The position numbers and the translations under genes were made by a program. DNA of 64,000 nt from Enoplolaimus lenunculus (taxonomy: Eukaryota; Nematoda; Enoplea; Enoplida; Thoracostomopsidae), in assembly GCA_030248215.1 (NCBI GenBank), contig JASANG010002214.1, positions 434,001 to 498,000 of the forward strand. Reading direction: 5' to 3'. The number at the start of each line of letters is the position of its first letter. Position 1 is the first letter of the stretch. This document shows, piece after piece, positions 1 through 38,736 of the stretch. Below the pieces are notes generated by a model. It had not been told where the DNA came from, did not search any database, and was given only the letters and a program-made list of their open reading frames with translations.

Positions 1-1161
1 ATCAATCGAAGGCGTTTAGTATTTTAAACTCCACCAGACACCAGTATAGGCTTACGCTCAGCCCCAGGTTTATGCTTAGGCTTAGGTTCAAGAAAAGTGT
101 CACCTAAGCTTAAAACTTTGCCTAGGTGTTTACATTAGGCTAAGCCCAAGCCTAAGCCTAAACTCTAAAAGTGGAGTTGAAAAAGGTTAAAGCTTTGCTT
201 AAGTATTTACCTTAGGCTTAACCCAAGCCTAAGCCGAAGCCTAAACTCTAAGAGTGTAGATGAATGTGTACAAGAACTGCGATTAGTGTCACTGTACCAT
301 AAAATTGGGCTTTTTAAAGCTAGCAAAAAATTTAACACAAAGTCTAAAAAACCTGTACTTAAGCTTATGCCGAAAGAAAGCTGACAAGGACAGTGTCAAG
401 TCAAAATAGTAGCAACTGTAATCATACAACTATTGAACTTTTGGACACTTTCCGCCAGATTTACACTAAGATTTAGACTTAACAAAACTCTTTCTTATGT
501 CTAATCCTTAATATATCAACAGCAAAGTGTTAACATTAAATGTGCATGAAAACCGTGAAATGTGGGGAAAGTGAACAAAAGCTAGCGGTTGGCTAAATAG
601 ACAACTGGATGTATAAACCAACTTGTAAGCTGTCTCAAATTCTAGGACAATAATTGTATAAAATTACGGTGTTTGCCAACCCACACCCATTAAGTTTTCT
701 CGGCGCAGTTCTGAATTTCATTTTTTGTCAAATGTAGGCATCGAGTATGCCTACGCTGTTTTGCCAAATGAACCAATAGTGCAAGAACTGTCCCAGGAAA
801 TAGTTACTGCGGCATATACGTTAGTCCTGGAGATCATAATTGTATTATGTGCGAATCTTGTATACTTTTCCCCATAGTTACGCTTAGCTTTAGGCTTAGG
901 TTTACAACAACGCTTCGCTTATTGTGTGCCAGAGCCTTTGTCTATGCCTGTAATCCTTGAAAACATAGTTTCATTGTGTATGGATGTTGTACACTTCCCT
1001 CGCATTTACGCTTAGCTTCAGGCTTAGGTTTACAACAACGATTCGCTTTAAGCTTTTGTGTATGCCTGAACCTAATCCTTAACATTAACTTTTAATATAG
1101 GAGAAAATGTAAAAGACGATCAGATTTGATACATACGTAATTATAATAAATTTTGTTTTAG
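1..1161 (+). other. 5' flank or intron upstream of the first visible collagen exon
   Basis: No coding exon was recognised here. A splice acceptor ends it at 1161, so the DNA just before belongs to a collagen intron. A signal-peptide exon was searched for by eye and not found, so the true start of the gene is probably to the left of the window. The stretch contains scattered CTTAGG/CCTAAG hexamers (about 50-250, 877-905, 1007-1075). A direct duplication of about 40 bp beginning ttacgcttagctt recurs at about 877 and 1007, roughly 131 bp apart. Confidence 0.6.
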
Positions 1162-28435
<27,274 letters not shown>

Positions 28436-28671
28436 TAGAGTAATCTCAGCTTTGCCTCGGGCACCTTCAATCTATTATATCCAGTTCCTTGATCGTATCG
28501 TCAGATCTATCTACAAGCCGATGAAGAAATTTAACTTCCTATTAATGTAAAAAGACCGTTTTTTGTTTTTTCTATTTTTAGCGTCTCTCTAGTGTGTTTA
28601 TCGACTAGTATTGATAATTGTTTAGTATTTGATTGCTTATTCGGTTATAAAATGGAACTGCTGTAAAAAGC

Positions 28672-28677
28672 AATAAA
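28672..28677 (+). promoter_or_regulatory. COL4A1: Poly(A) signal of the collagen gene
   Basis: AATAAA lies 237 nt downstream of the collagen stop codon (28433-28435) and is the first consensus signal after it. Confidence 0.65.
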
Positions 28678-29302
28678 GATAAGCCCGTAGCGGACTCAAC
28701 ATGCTAGGGGATCAAAGCAATTGTTTGGAGGGTGTGCTGTGATCTATAAGCATTATAAAGCGTAGTCAAAACAGTTCTCGGTGACCCAAAAATTTTTCAA
28801 TGGGATTGACATCTGGGCCTACTAAGCAGAGAATTGTGGTTTTCTGGACGCATAGCTGGATAAGTTGCAAACTTTGTAATCATTTTTAGATCGGGTTTAA
28901 ATTACCCTGTATGGCATCTGGTTGATAGGAGTTTGTTTTTTGGAGCAAATTGTAAAACCTATCACTTGTTTCATTATTTTGTTGTCGTTTTCATCAGACT
29001 AATTTGTAATGCGGTATATTTCCATGTAAATGCAAGTCTATTAGCTGCAATCGTTGCAAATTGAGAACATAAAACGTTCATTAACAGAACCAAAGATATT
29101 CTTGTTACCTTTTAGTAAGCCGCTCAGAGTTATTGCAGTTTTGTTATGTTTTTGTAACCAAAATTCACTGCCTATTGATTCACCGCTATGAAGAATGTAT
29201 TTATTTTATGCGCTGTTTTAGTGATTGCGTTATATTTGCATTCGTGTGACAGATTTTTACAGCATCAAAAGGCTGCGTTTGCATGCGTAAAATGGCCCCT
29301 GT

Positions 29303-29500
29303 AAAGATCAAGGGCGGAACGTTTTTCTGTGGGACTAGAAAAGAACCTAAGCTTGTGAGTAATTTTTTGGTTCGGTTAGGCTTAGGCTTAGGAATATGCT
29401 CATTCTTGCGCTTTGGGTTAGGCTTAGGCTTAGGAATATATTCATTCTTGCGCTTAGGCTTAGGAATATGCTCATAATGTTGTTCCGTCTCTGTTCTTAA
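29303..29500 (+). repeat. (GGCTTA)-cored foldback, second subfamily
   Basis: GATCAAGGGCGGAACG at the left and GTTCCGTCTCTGTTC at the right; the interior repeats a block of TTAGGAATATGCTCATTCTT about three times. Confidence 0.75.
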
Positions 29501-30124
29501 CGTTGGACAGTAAAATTAGATATGTTAACTGCGACATTCGCTGTGGAACAAATTTAGCGTTCGTTATTACACCGTTATTTTGTAGGCGCTTTTAGGATAA
29601 TCGAATTACCTAGCGTTTTGCTATTGTTTCGCTGTCTCTTGGGAAAGGGAGCGGAGGAAAGACAGAGTTATATCCTGTTTTACTGTGCTAGTATGATCGT
29701 ATAGTGTCACACCAGCCATTTTAAAAATGTATCTCTGCGATGAATAGACGATGACACTGTCATATTCTTTAACGTGCAATAAATTCATAATTGTGTGTTT
29801 CGAAACAACGTAGCGAGATAAAAGCTGGACTTGTAGGAACTAGTAATATACGAAATCCTACTGATAGCATTGCTCATATACCTGTTGTAATTTTATTTAA
29901 TATTTTGTGGTTAAAAGTATCAAATTCATTGCTCACACAAATCAGACGATTGAGAATGTATTTATATGAAAACGATCGTTAGGTTGATAAATTGTGTGAC
30001 AGGCAATTTTTAAAGTTTCAGCTGCTAAAGAGTACTCGAAATAAAGAGCAAGAACAAATTTTTGAACACCTAACAGCGTGTCATTCATAGATTCTGGATT
30101 CATCGAATTCAGCGTAATAATTGT

Positions 30125-30351
30125 GTATTGACCAGGGTGTAACCGCATATCCGTTTCTGTTTCCGGTAGAAATCGGTGTACATTTCCGTTCCTGTTTCCG
30201 TTCGGTGAATTTATGCTAGCCTCAATTGTGTTGCCCCAAAACGAAAACATTTTTGAAACTTTTATACTTCAATATCTGTTTTTCGTTTCCGTTATTTTCA
30301 TCACAATCCGTTTCCGTTATTTTTACTGGCCGTTTACACCCTGGTATTGAC
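30125..30351. mobile_element. hAT-like miniature element with perfect 8-bp duplication
   Basis: The element at 30133-30343 starts CAGGGTGTAACCG and ends CGTTTACACCCTG. GTATTGAC flanks it on both sides (30125-30132, 30344-30351). The interior is TTTCCGTT-rich. It has no coding capacity and lies upstream of ENDOG exon 1. Confidence 0.9.
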
Positions 30352-30475
30352 CAATTCTAGTTCATCGCCAGCAAAATTTGCCGGCATCCGACTCCGATAT
30401 TGTTCATCTCTGGTTACGCTCACATGAATCATGATGTAGCAAATCAATTATATTCCATTTCATGAACAAACCTTT

Positions 30476-33400
30476 ATGGTATTAAAACACTCTCGCTATC
30501 TTATCACTGGTGCAATTTGCGCGTCATCGGGATTTTTGGCAGGCTGTTGGTACACTCGCCGTCCGCCTCGCAGCAACGATCGCCAATATCTTAACTTCAG
30601 CGCAGTACATGCCGCTTCTGCTCCGGTTAGTTTTATACTGTTGCCCACTAAACTTTGCGCTTCAGCGACGGATCCGGATATTTCTAATAGGTGGGCGGGC
30701 TGGCAATTGTTTTGAAATGCAATTTTTAATACTGTATATGCCATTGGCAGCGTAAACTATTAAGCTAGGGACCTCATCATTTTATCACCAAAAAAATCCG
30801 ACGGGGTGGCGTACGACTCCGCTCGTTTGGATCGACAAGTTAGAGAGCTCATGGAAAGAGATGGTTTACGACTCAAATTTCATTAAAGAATTTGTTTTTG
30901 TAATATTAACGATTTTGTGTCATATTTTTTATTGCTATTTTATGCAATAAATTCAATTTCAATGTTCTAGAATTTGGCAGTTCCACTAGACTCACTTTCG
31001 CCTTTGGAACAAAAACCTCAACTTAAAGAATCGAAAACTGCTTCATTGACAAAATACGGTCTACCTAGTTTCAATAATCTTCGCTCGTTTGATGACTACG
31101 TTTTATCGTATGACACAAGAAATAGGTTAGTTAGTGTCAGGGTACAGCCGGATGTCTGCCTCCGGCTCCGGCAGAATATCGGCCTCCGGCTCCGGTAGAA
31201 TTTTTGCCGGAGGTTCCGCTAATTTCGATAGTAAAATTTTGCATAATTTTGCAAAATTTATCTGTTTAGCAGCCCGTTTTGTTTCTCACTTTTGTTACAA
31301 TTTTCAGGAAGGAATTTCTGAAATTTCGCAGAAAATTAGCGCAAAACCAAACAACTTAACAAAAAGTTAGAAATCTAAAATTGTTGATTGTTTGCTTAAA
31401 ATACGTCTAGTTTTGTATGAATTAAAATTGTAATTAATTTCGGTTTTCCTTTGCTGTCAGGTGATTATTTGAGCTAATAATAGCATTAGACCAATATACA
31501 CCAGCCTATCGTGAGCAAAAGTGTAAATCCTTGTGCAAAACCATGTTTCCAGTTTTGAAATTAGCTTCTTTGAAGATTAGATTGTTAGCTGCACACGGTG
31601 TTCCTTTTAGTCGACGTCAATTGAACGGTAACGATTTCGTTAACAAAGATACATAATTTGTGATCGGATTTACCCGGCTCTCTCCATTTCGTGTATTCCA
31701 TTATGTAAAAACCACATTTAATTTTTGATATTTTTACGCTGCTGAATATGTCATTTTTAATTACTTTATTTTATTCTGAAGTAAATTGCATTAAAACGAA
31801 ATTTTATACACCGAATTGATGTTGAAATTTTAAAAGTTTCAATTTTTTCGTTTTTATTTCCAACGCATAATTTAAACAAATCAGATGAAAAAATTGCGAG
31901 CTGGAATTGTAACACAAAATGCGTTTGTTACAATTTTGAGGCCAATTTTAGAATTTTTTCTTTTTATATTTGCCTAATACTCGTTTTCTGTTTCAGTAAT
32001 TTGTCAGTGTCTGTTTTCGTTTCGTGATATTTTTGGTATATATCCGATTTGACACGGATAATAATTGCACAGTTGTTGTTATTTAACTTTTTCCATCCAG
32101 AGTTCCAAACTGGGTATTGGAACATTTGACTCCGGCAAATATTGAAAAAAATCAACAAGTTGATCGTTCGAAATGTGAATTTAGAGCTGATCCACAAGTA
32201 CACAGCTATTTCCAATCAAATAATGCAGATTACAAGGTATAGAAACGACATGTGTGTTTTGTCATTATATGTGTGGGTATTATAAACCTTGGTGAAAACT
32301 TTCAGTATTTTGGACAGTGTTCCAGTTGTTGTTTTTGTATGCAAATTAGAACACACATATACAGTTTGAAAGTCAATGAAACATGATGTATTATGCACCT
32401 AAGGTGATGTAAAATTACCAAATGTAAGAAAAACTATTACGTAGTTTTCAGGCAGGAGTAAAATTTGTTAGGAGAAATATATCTACGGATGGAAATATGC
32501 AACCACTGACTACATATTTGCGTATTATCTACTTGAAATTACGTTGGTTTGGTTCGTTTTTGAGTGCTTTAAATCACTTCAAGAGATAGGTTTCAATGCT
32601 GCTGACGCGGTATGTCGGTATTTGTAAAATCAGGGTACCGGTATTTTTGACCGTATACCGGTACTTTTTAACTTTAACATATTTTCACTACAATTTAATT
32701 TGAATATATTGCGTAACATTTAAGACGGTGGTATATCGGTATTTTACAGGTGTCAGTGCAACATTAGTTTCAAAGCGACGCTTCCTCCTAAAAGTGTATT
32801 CTTTAACGTTTGAAAAAGCGAAAGACACTTTTTAAGATTATCCATTTCTACTAAAATCTGTTCAAAACATTAAAAATACTGACACCGACCTAAAAACTGT
32901 AAATTTTAGAGGTCATTAAATCTAAAAATCTAAATGTGAAGCGTATGAACGGCTTACATGCTACAACTTTAACCCTCAATGGCCCGACAGTCTACATATG
33001 TAGACATAACCAGTTCGACAATTGATTGTTCGGCAGGTGCTATAGTTAAGAATCTATTGTTTAATTTCCATCGATAATTATTCTGTTATAGTAGTATAAA
33101 AAACTTATAGCATTGTGGGAACAAAAGTTTGCTGTACAGTGAGTCATATACCTATATAACCGGACCGTCTACATATGTAGACAGATGTTGATTTGATCAT
33201 AGTTTGAGTTTTGACAAGAATTGGAACGTTTTGTTCTTACACACGGTTTTGTATGGTGAGGTACAGTCAGGGAAATGTCAGGTTTGCATAAATTATCTTT
33301 GACTGAGGTCGTACGACGTGTATTAGAACCAAGTGATTCAGAGACAGAAGATGACAAACCGGACGACAATAGTTCAAATGACGACTCAGAATCAGTTGAG

Positions 33401-36400
33401 TTAGGTCAATGCAGTAGTGAAGAGGCTGCTATTTATGAGCAAGATAGTGATGGTGAATTACAAAAACAATCGGACGCATCTAGTAGTGAGTTGAGCGATA
33501 TGGACGAGACTTCTAGTGGAAGTAATGTGTTTTTGTCAGCGACGGGTGTTGAGTGGCATTCTACAACACCGCCTGTCCGTGTGTTAGCTAGAAATATAAT
33601 TCGCTTTCGCGAAGGCACTGCAGTAAACCCTACAACAGAGTCACAAGCATTTTATCTTTATATAAACGAGCCCATTTTACATACAATTCAGCGACTCACT
33701 AGTAGGCGACTGCGGGCGCGCAATTTTTCAACGCTACCAATGTGCGAGCTGAAAGCTTGGCTTGGGGTGGTAAGCAGAGCTGGTGCAGATCGCGATAACA
33801 TGTCTCCAGTGGCTTCACTATTCACCAAAAACGACATCAGGCCCTTTTACCGCTGCGCGCTGTCAAAAAACAGAATGAAACAGTTGCTGGAAAATGTAAC
33901 CTTCGACAACAAACTGACTCGCCGGGAGCGTCAAAAAAGTGACAAAATGGCTGCTATACGAGATGTTTGGGACCTATTTCAGTCCAACTTACGTCTTCAT
34001 TATATACCGTCCGAATCACTTACAGTAGATGAACAGCTCTACGGGTATAGAGGATATGCACCGGGGCGAGCGTACATGCCGGCGAAACCTGCTAAGTACG
34101 GCGTAAAAATATTCTGGCTTTGCGATGCTCGGAATGGATATGCCCTAAAAGGAAATATTTATACAGGGCGTGAAGGCGAACGGGCCGTAGGGCTTGCTAA
34201 ACGCATCGTAATGGATCTTATTCAACCATACTGTAACACTCAGCGAAACATTTTCATGGACCGCTATTTCACATCCCATGAATTGGCTGTGGACCTATTA
34301 CAAAGTGGGCTAACGTGCACAGGCACAATAATGGCAAATCGCCGCAGCGTACCTCCGGTGCTAAAGTCAACAAAAGAACAAGAGGTCTATAGCACCCGAT
34401 TTTTATGGGACCACAATAACCGCATAATGTTGGCGTCTTATTGTCCAAAGAAAAATAAAAATGTGCTATTACTAAGTTCAGTTCATGTGAAAAACGAAGT
34501 TTGCACCAGCAGAGAGGACAAAAAACCAGCAGTTATCTTGGATTATAATTTGGGAAAAGGCGGGGTTGATGTAATGGACTCTTGCATTGATGATTTTACC
34601 TGCAAACGCAAAACGAATCGTTATCCTCTAGTCTGCTTTTTCAATATGATTGATATTGCGTTGCACAACGCATTCATTGTCATGAAACTGAACGGATATC
34701 AAAAGTCACGCAATGTTTTCATGAAAAAAGTAGCCGAACAACTAGCGCAAGACAATATGACCAAACGTTACAGTAGTGAAAAAATTTACGCAAAATCAAA
34801 GGATTCATTTATGGCTTACGGGCTGCCTCAAAAGCGAAACGAACCTTCTACATCTGGTAAACCGACCAAATGTCAGGTCACAAGTTGTCGCAAATCTACG
34901 AGATTGAGCTGTTCGTCATGTGGAAAACGAGTGTGCAAGGACCACATGAATCGCACCATAACGTGCAACGACTGTGCTTAACTGGACAACGCGCCCGCAG
35001 TGGGAGGCTGGACGGGGAGCGGGTGGAACTCCGCCAGAACACTAGTTCTGACTGTCTCAAGCCAGTTAAAGGAGGAGAGCACCCTGAGATAAGCCAAAAC
35101 TAACGCTAGTTGTGTTGTCTACATATGTAGACCGTTGGGCTGATTAAGGTGAAAATTTTGCCGGGCCGTTGAGGGTTAAACATTAATTAGCTTGCTGGAA
35201 GTGAATTAAGTCGAAATCGATTTATTAGTAAGATTTTCTTCTTTTATACGATACGAGGTATCTTAATTAATCAATATGCATCGTAGAGCAATCCGATTCT
35301 TTATAGTTCTTTATATTAAAAATTTATCAAAAGAATAATTTTTGATGCAATTATGATTGGTTGATCGTTAATTTTTTGACATTAATAAGTTTAGCTGCAA
35401 TTATGATTGGTTGAGCATTATTTTTTGACATTAACAAGTTTAGCTACAATTATGATTGGTTGAGCATTAATTTTTTTTACATTAATAGTTTTAACTGCAA
35501 TTATGATTGGTTGAACATTAATTTACGTTCCCAATTGTCAAATAAAGTTTTGAATATAATTACTTGCGCGATTTTTGAAGGAACCTTGTTAAGCTGTTGT
35601 TGGTTAAACTGAACTCGGTATTTTCAGGGCAGCGGATTCGACCGTGGACACATGGCAGCAGCTGGAAACCATTGCACCTCCCACAATTTAGTTAATGGCA
35701 CATTTTATCTCAGCAATATGGCCCCGCAGGCGAGTTTGGGAATTATCAAAAAGTGATGATTGCTCAGAATTTCTGTGACAGCCAGCTGTGTCTTAGCACT
35801 TCCAGACTGTCTTTATTAATTCTAATGGTGTTGATATATATTTTTACTATATACATTCGAATTAAAACTGAACCATTTTGTTTGTGAAATATATGGTAGC
35901 ACATTTTAAGGAATATATTAGGCTCCTGTGCACTTTCTACTCAATTACCAGTCAGGCTTTGAAAAAAAAACTTGCTTGTACTTAAGCCTTTGCCTAAGCA
36001 TACACCTAAACCTTTACCTTAAATTTTTTTAGTTACTGTAAGTTAAACTATAATCGAGCTCTCAGTGTTCTAGGTTGGTAAAGGGTTTAATCGCGACAAA
36101 TGGAATGAATTAGAAAAGCATGCGAGACGACTTGCTAGGCATTCACGAAATGTTTACGTGGTTACTGGTCCGTTGTATTTGCCAATGTAAGCATGGTTTA
36201 TTTGGTTGTTTTAGCGAAATTTGTGAATGGGTTGAGTTAAGGAATACTACGTAGCGCAGCTGAAGATGTAGCAAAACAACAGTGATGTAAAACTAACGCT
36301 GATTGGTTAACGATGTTGCGTCTGTCCAAATAATCAAATCTGATTGGTTATAAGTTTAATAGCAGTTTAGATAGGCGAAACTGCTATTTTACGCAAAGTA

Positions 36401-38339
36401 GCAGATTGGCCTAGGCCAATATGTAATTGTCCTGAATAACAGATTAACCTGACATATATATCCACGCGTACGTTAACCGTAGTCAGCAACGAAGCCACGA
36501 TTTCAGTTTGGGAGGGTATAATCCCATGCAGAGGTCTAAGTGGGTAAAGATTTTTTGCCAGCGCTGCGCTTTACCCCAGGAAATTTTATTTTTTACCTGT
36601 GAGTATACCCGCGCAAAATTCCGTTACCCGTTACCACCCTTTACCCGCGCAAAATTCCTTTACAGTTGGCCACCTAAAGCCGCCCTTATTTTTTTATCTG
36701 CGTTCAACACAATTGTATAATATTACAGTGCATAGTCCTTTTTCACGCATACGGTAACACTAAAAATAGTGTAAAAATTCAAGTATTTCTACATTAAGTT
36801 TCTCTACATCATCTGGTGTCAAATTTTTTATGAAAATTTTAGGCGGATAAACAATCACAAATTTATTAGCTGGTTCACTTGGAACTTTTGTGTTTACATT
36901 TGCTTAAATCACCGATTTGATAAGTGTGTATAGTATATATACTTGTATCATGTCGGAGTCCATGGGCTTATCCACAAATTATGAAAAAAGTCGTTAAATT
37001 TTATAACAATTTCGACGGGAGTTTCTTGTTGTGCAAACTGAAACCGTCTCTGAAAATGTACTATACAAAAATCCCGAATGGGGGCAGTTGACATGTGAAA
37101 CGTTTTCTGACTACACCCCCGTCGGAATCTAAATTCAAATTTATTTACAAAATGGCACTTGCTGGTGTGAGAGCATGAGCCTAAAATAAGTTTTAAAGGA
37201 TAAGAGAACGAATGTTTACGTCACGTTTGGTTTCAAGTTGGATAACAGCTTACAAGTTCATGTGCTTCATTAAATTGTTTCAGAAAAGAAAATGATGGAA
37301 AAATGTATGTAAAGTATCAGGTCATTGGCAACTCTCATGTTTCTGTTCCGACTCACTTTTTCAAAGTAAGTCAAACTTTAAAGCAATTGCAGCGAAGATA
37401 TTACACAAATAGACAAAATAGCAGAGTGTAAACGGATAGTAAAAATAACGCAAACGGATAGTTATTAAAATAACAGAAATGGAAAACGGATATTGAAGTA
37501 TGAAGGTTTCAAATATGTTTTATTTTTCTGCGAACGCAATTGATGTATGCAAATATTCATCGGTCTTTCAAAAATTTAAAAAAAAATAGCGGATGCATTG
37601 AACATATTAAAATTTGGATGAATTTAATTTTTATTTCATTAGAAACAATTGCAGCATATTAGTAAGGAAAAATTGCGTGATCTGTACGTGATTTATCACT
37701 AATTTTGAAGGTAAAAATAGCAGAATTCCCGTTAGTTCTGTAACGGAAACGGACACAGATTTTTACCGGAAACGGATATCCGGTTACACCCTGCAAAATC
37801 GGTATATTGTGCTGTATTTAGCGTAAATTTGTCAAGGACAACTCTGGGTGATCTGCAGATTTTAATTGGTCGCTTAATTAGCTAATGTTCTTGAATATTT
37901 TGACAATACGTTTGTCTTTAGTTTCAGCCAGTAGGTAGTGCCGGCTATCGAGGACTTACTCTTCAGGCAAATTTTGCCATCCTAGAATAGTGTCGACCTG
38001 AATTGTTGCAACTCGTGTATCCTTGTATGTCACTCCTAAAATTTTAGCTTATATAGCGTGACGGGCTATCTACAAGCCTGTTTAGTTTGAGCGTTTAATG
38101 CCAAGTCGTTTTGCAATTTGTAGGTTTTATTGGCGGAAACACCGTCTGGTACGTTCACCATCGAGTCTTACGTCCTTCCAAATCGAGCCATCCCAGATGA
38201 AGTGGCGTTGAAAAGTTTTTTAATTCCTTTAGAATCGATTGAACGAGCCGCTGGATTGTTGATGTTTCAAAAACTTCCACCCGGTTCAATTACACTTGTT
38301 AATCAACCATACTTTAAGACACAAGCCATCGGAACATAA
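30476..38339 (+). CDS. ENDOG: Endonuclease G, mitochondrial (7 exons)
   Basis: Mitochondrial DNA/RNA non-specific endonuclease (beta-beta-alpha-metal fold). Exons: 30476-30625, 30971-31125, 32101-32236, 35628-35729, 36074-36186, 37284-37365, 38124-38339; 954 nt, 317 residues, near the family length of about 300. The N-terminus (LITGAICASSGFLAGCW) is a hydrophobic mitochondrial presequence or anchor. Then come KYGLPSFNNLRSFDDYVLSYD, the catalytic DRGHMAAAGNH (about residues 152-162, His155 the general base), FYLSNMAPQ, the metal-binding helix FNRDKWNELE (186-195), YQVIGNSHVSVPTHFFK and the C-terminal IPLESIERAAGLL, in family order. The start is the first ATG before the hydrophobic segment. Exon 4 ends with a GC donor (gcgagt at 35730); reading on would meet a stop within a few codons, while splicing to 36074 restores the family sequence. 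Intron 3 carries a piggyBac transposon. It converges with the mannosidase gene. Confidence 0.95.
31136..31370 (+). mobile_element. hAT-like element remnant, CCGGCTCCGG type
   Basis: Starts CAGGGTACAGCCGGATGT, followed by repeated CTCCGGCTCCGGCAGAAT phrases. It matches the reverse of the element at 42170-42474 over its first 230 bp or so; the far end was not found. ENDOG intron 2, just after exon 2. Confidence 0.65.
32990..33182. promoter_or_regulatory. Left subterminal palindromes of the piggyBac element
   Basis: Two exact copies of GTCTACATATGTAGAC (32990-33005 and 33167-33182), matched by a third at 35117-35132 beside the right end. Their position suggests transposase-binding sites or a promoter operator; this role is inferred, not known. 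Confidence 0.6.
33275..34981 (+). CDS. piggyBac-family transposase, 568 aa, intact
   Basis: Single-exon DDE-type transposase (DDE_Tnp_1_7 family), usual length about 550-600. An acidic Ser/Asp/Glu-rich N-terminus (about residues 13-95) precedes the catalytic core. The acidic triad fits piggyBac: Asp252 (TVDEQLYGYRG), Asp329 (IFMDRYFTS) and Asp432 with Asp435 (GGVDVMD); the spacings of 77, 103 and 3 are nearly those of the founding piggyBac (78, 101, 3). The C-terminus ends in a Cys/His-rich zinc-binding domain (CQVTSCRK, CSSCGKRVCKDH, CNDC), as in the family's cross-brace finger. The start is the first ATG of the frame, about 300 bp inside the left end. No internal break is seen. Confidence 0.95.
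   Translation: MSGLHKLSLTEVVRRVLEPSDSETEDDKPDDNSSNDDSESVELGQCSSEEAAIYEQDSDGELQKQSDASSSELSDMDETSSGSNVFLSATGVEWHSTTPPVRVLARNIIRFREGTAVNPTTESQAFYLYINEPILHTIQRLTSRRLRARNFSTLPMCELKAWLGVVSRAGADRDNMSPVASLFTKNDIRPFYRCALSKNRMKQLLENVTFDNKLTRRERQKSDKMAAIRDVWDLFQSNLRLHYIPSESLTVDEQLYGYRGYAPGRAYMPAKPAKYGVKIFWLCDARNGYALKGNIYTGREGERAVGLAKRIVMDLIQPYCNTQRNIFMDRYFTSHELAVDLLQSGLTCTGTIMANRRSVPPVLKSTKEQEVYSTRFLWDHNNRIMLASYCPKKNKNVLLLSSVHVKNEVCTSREDKKPAVILDYNLGKGGVDVMDSCIDDFTCKRKTNRYPLVCFFNMIDIALHNAFIVMKLNGYQKSRNVFMKKVAEQLAQDNMTKRYSSEKIYAKSKDSFMAYGLPQKRNEPSTSGKPTKCQVTSCRKSTRLSCSSCGKRVCKDHMNRTITCNDCA
35345..35535 (+). repeat. Short tandem repeat, about 51 bp x 4
   Basis: The phrase ATTATGATTGGTTGA recurs at about 35350, 35400, 35450 and 35501, each followed by an AT-rich TTTTTTGACATTAA-like stretch. 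It lies in ENDOG intron 3, less than 200 bp downstream of the piggyBac insertion. Confidence 0.8.
35730..36073 (+). other. ENDOG: GC-AG intron of ENDOG (intron 4)
   Basis: The donor reads CAG|gcgagt and the acceptor cag/tag at 36071-36073. Joining the flanking exons gives LSNMAPQ-VGKGFNRDKW, the expected family order, in phase 0. No GT donor nearby preserves this frame. Confidence 0.85.
36529..36675 (+). repeat. GGGTAAA element fragment
   Basis: Begins CAGAGGTCTAAGTGGGTAA and continues with TTTACCC/ACCCGCGCAAAATTCC phrases. It resembles the right end of 62778-63077 read in reverse. ENDOG intron 5. Confidence 0.5.
37424..37801. mobile_element. hAT-like miniature element, TTTCCG type
   Basis: The element at 37432-37793 starts CAGAGTGTAAACGG and ends CCGGTTACACCCTG. 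Flanks CAAAATAG and CAAAATCG agree in 7 of 8 bases. Same family as 30133-30343 and 44134-44488. ENDOG intron 6. Confidence 0.85.
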
Positions 38340-38358
38340 ATCGGTCAATGTGCAGAAC

Positions 38359-38530
38359 ACGGCCGGAACAGTAGTAGAAGCATATTCTTCAGCCTAAGGC
38401 TAAGTCTAAGCATAAAAGTAAAGCCTGTGCCTAAGCCTAAGTCTAAGCAAAAATATTTGTCTAAAGCGAAGGCTTATTGTATTGCAGTCCAGCGGAAAAA
38501 CGGTCCGCCCCAGATCTATACATGGGTCCC
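38359..38530 (-). repeat. (GGCTTA)-cored foldback, reverse orientation
   Basis: GCCGGAACAGTAGTAGAAGC at the left, CCTAAG runs, then GGTCCGCCCCAGATCTATAC at the right. It starts about 20 bp after the ENDOG stop codon, so it probably lies in the 3' UTR. Confidence 0.75.
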
Positions 38531-38730
38531 ATACAGAGACGAATAATATTTCTTGCATGGCTTAAGTTGTATTTAGCTTATGCTCAAGTAGGCCATCCAT
38601 GCTAACAAGGTGGAACTTTGTGTTTTTGAAATATCGGAAATTACAATATTTTTATGCTCAATAATCGTTGAAAATCACTTATTTGTCATTCAATATTTCA
38701 ATACAGATATGCTGCAACTGTCTCATTTCA

Positions 38731-38736
38731 AATAAA
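38731..38736 (+). promoter_or_regulatory. ENDOG: Possible poly(A) signal of ENDOG
   Basis: AATAAA lies 392 nt after the ENDOG stop codon, beyond a repeat inserted at 38359-38530. No earlier consensus signal was noticed. Confidence 0.4.

Larger units (their letters stand above)
28436..30475. other. Intergenic region COL4 to ENDOG
   Basis: Holds the collagen 3' UTR to about 28700, then no recognisable gene. Two repeats are visible: a (GGCTTA)-cored foldback at 29303-29500 and an hAT-like miniature element at 30133-30343. The presumptive ENDOG promoter lies in the last few hundred bases; I see no clear TATA box. Confidence 0.6.
32969..35179 (+). mobile_element. Complete piggyBac DNA transposon in ENDOG intron 3
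   Basis: TTAA target-site copies lie at 32969-32972 and 35176-35179. The 2203-bp element between them begins CCCTCAATGGCCCG and ends with the inverted CGGGCCGTTGAGGG, one mismatch in 14. A 16-bp perfect palindrome, GTCTACATATGTAGAC, occurs twice near the left end (32990-33005, 33167-33182) and once near the right end (35117-35132). One gene, read in the same direction as ENDOG, fills the interior. Intact ends, identical TTAA copies and an unbroken transposase suggest recent insertion. Confidence 0.95.

Noticed and set aside
35345-35535. Regular short repeats as a CRISPR array
   Set aside because: The units are imperfect, directly tandem and in an animal gene intron; there are no unique spacers of constant length.
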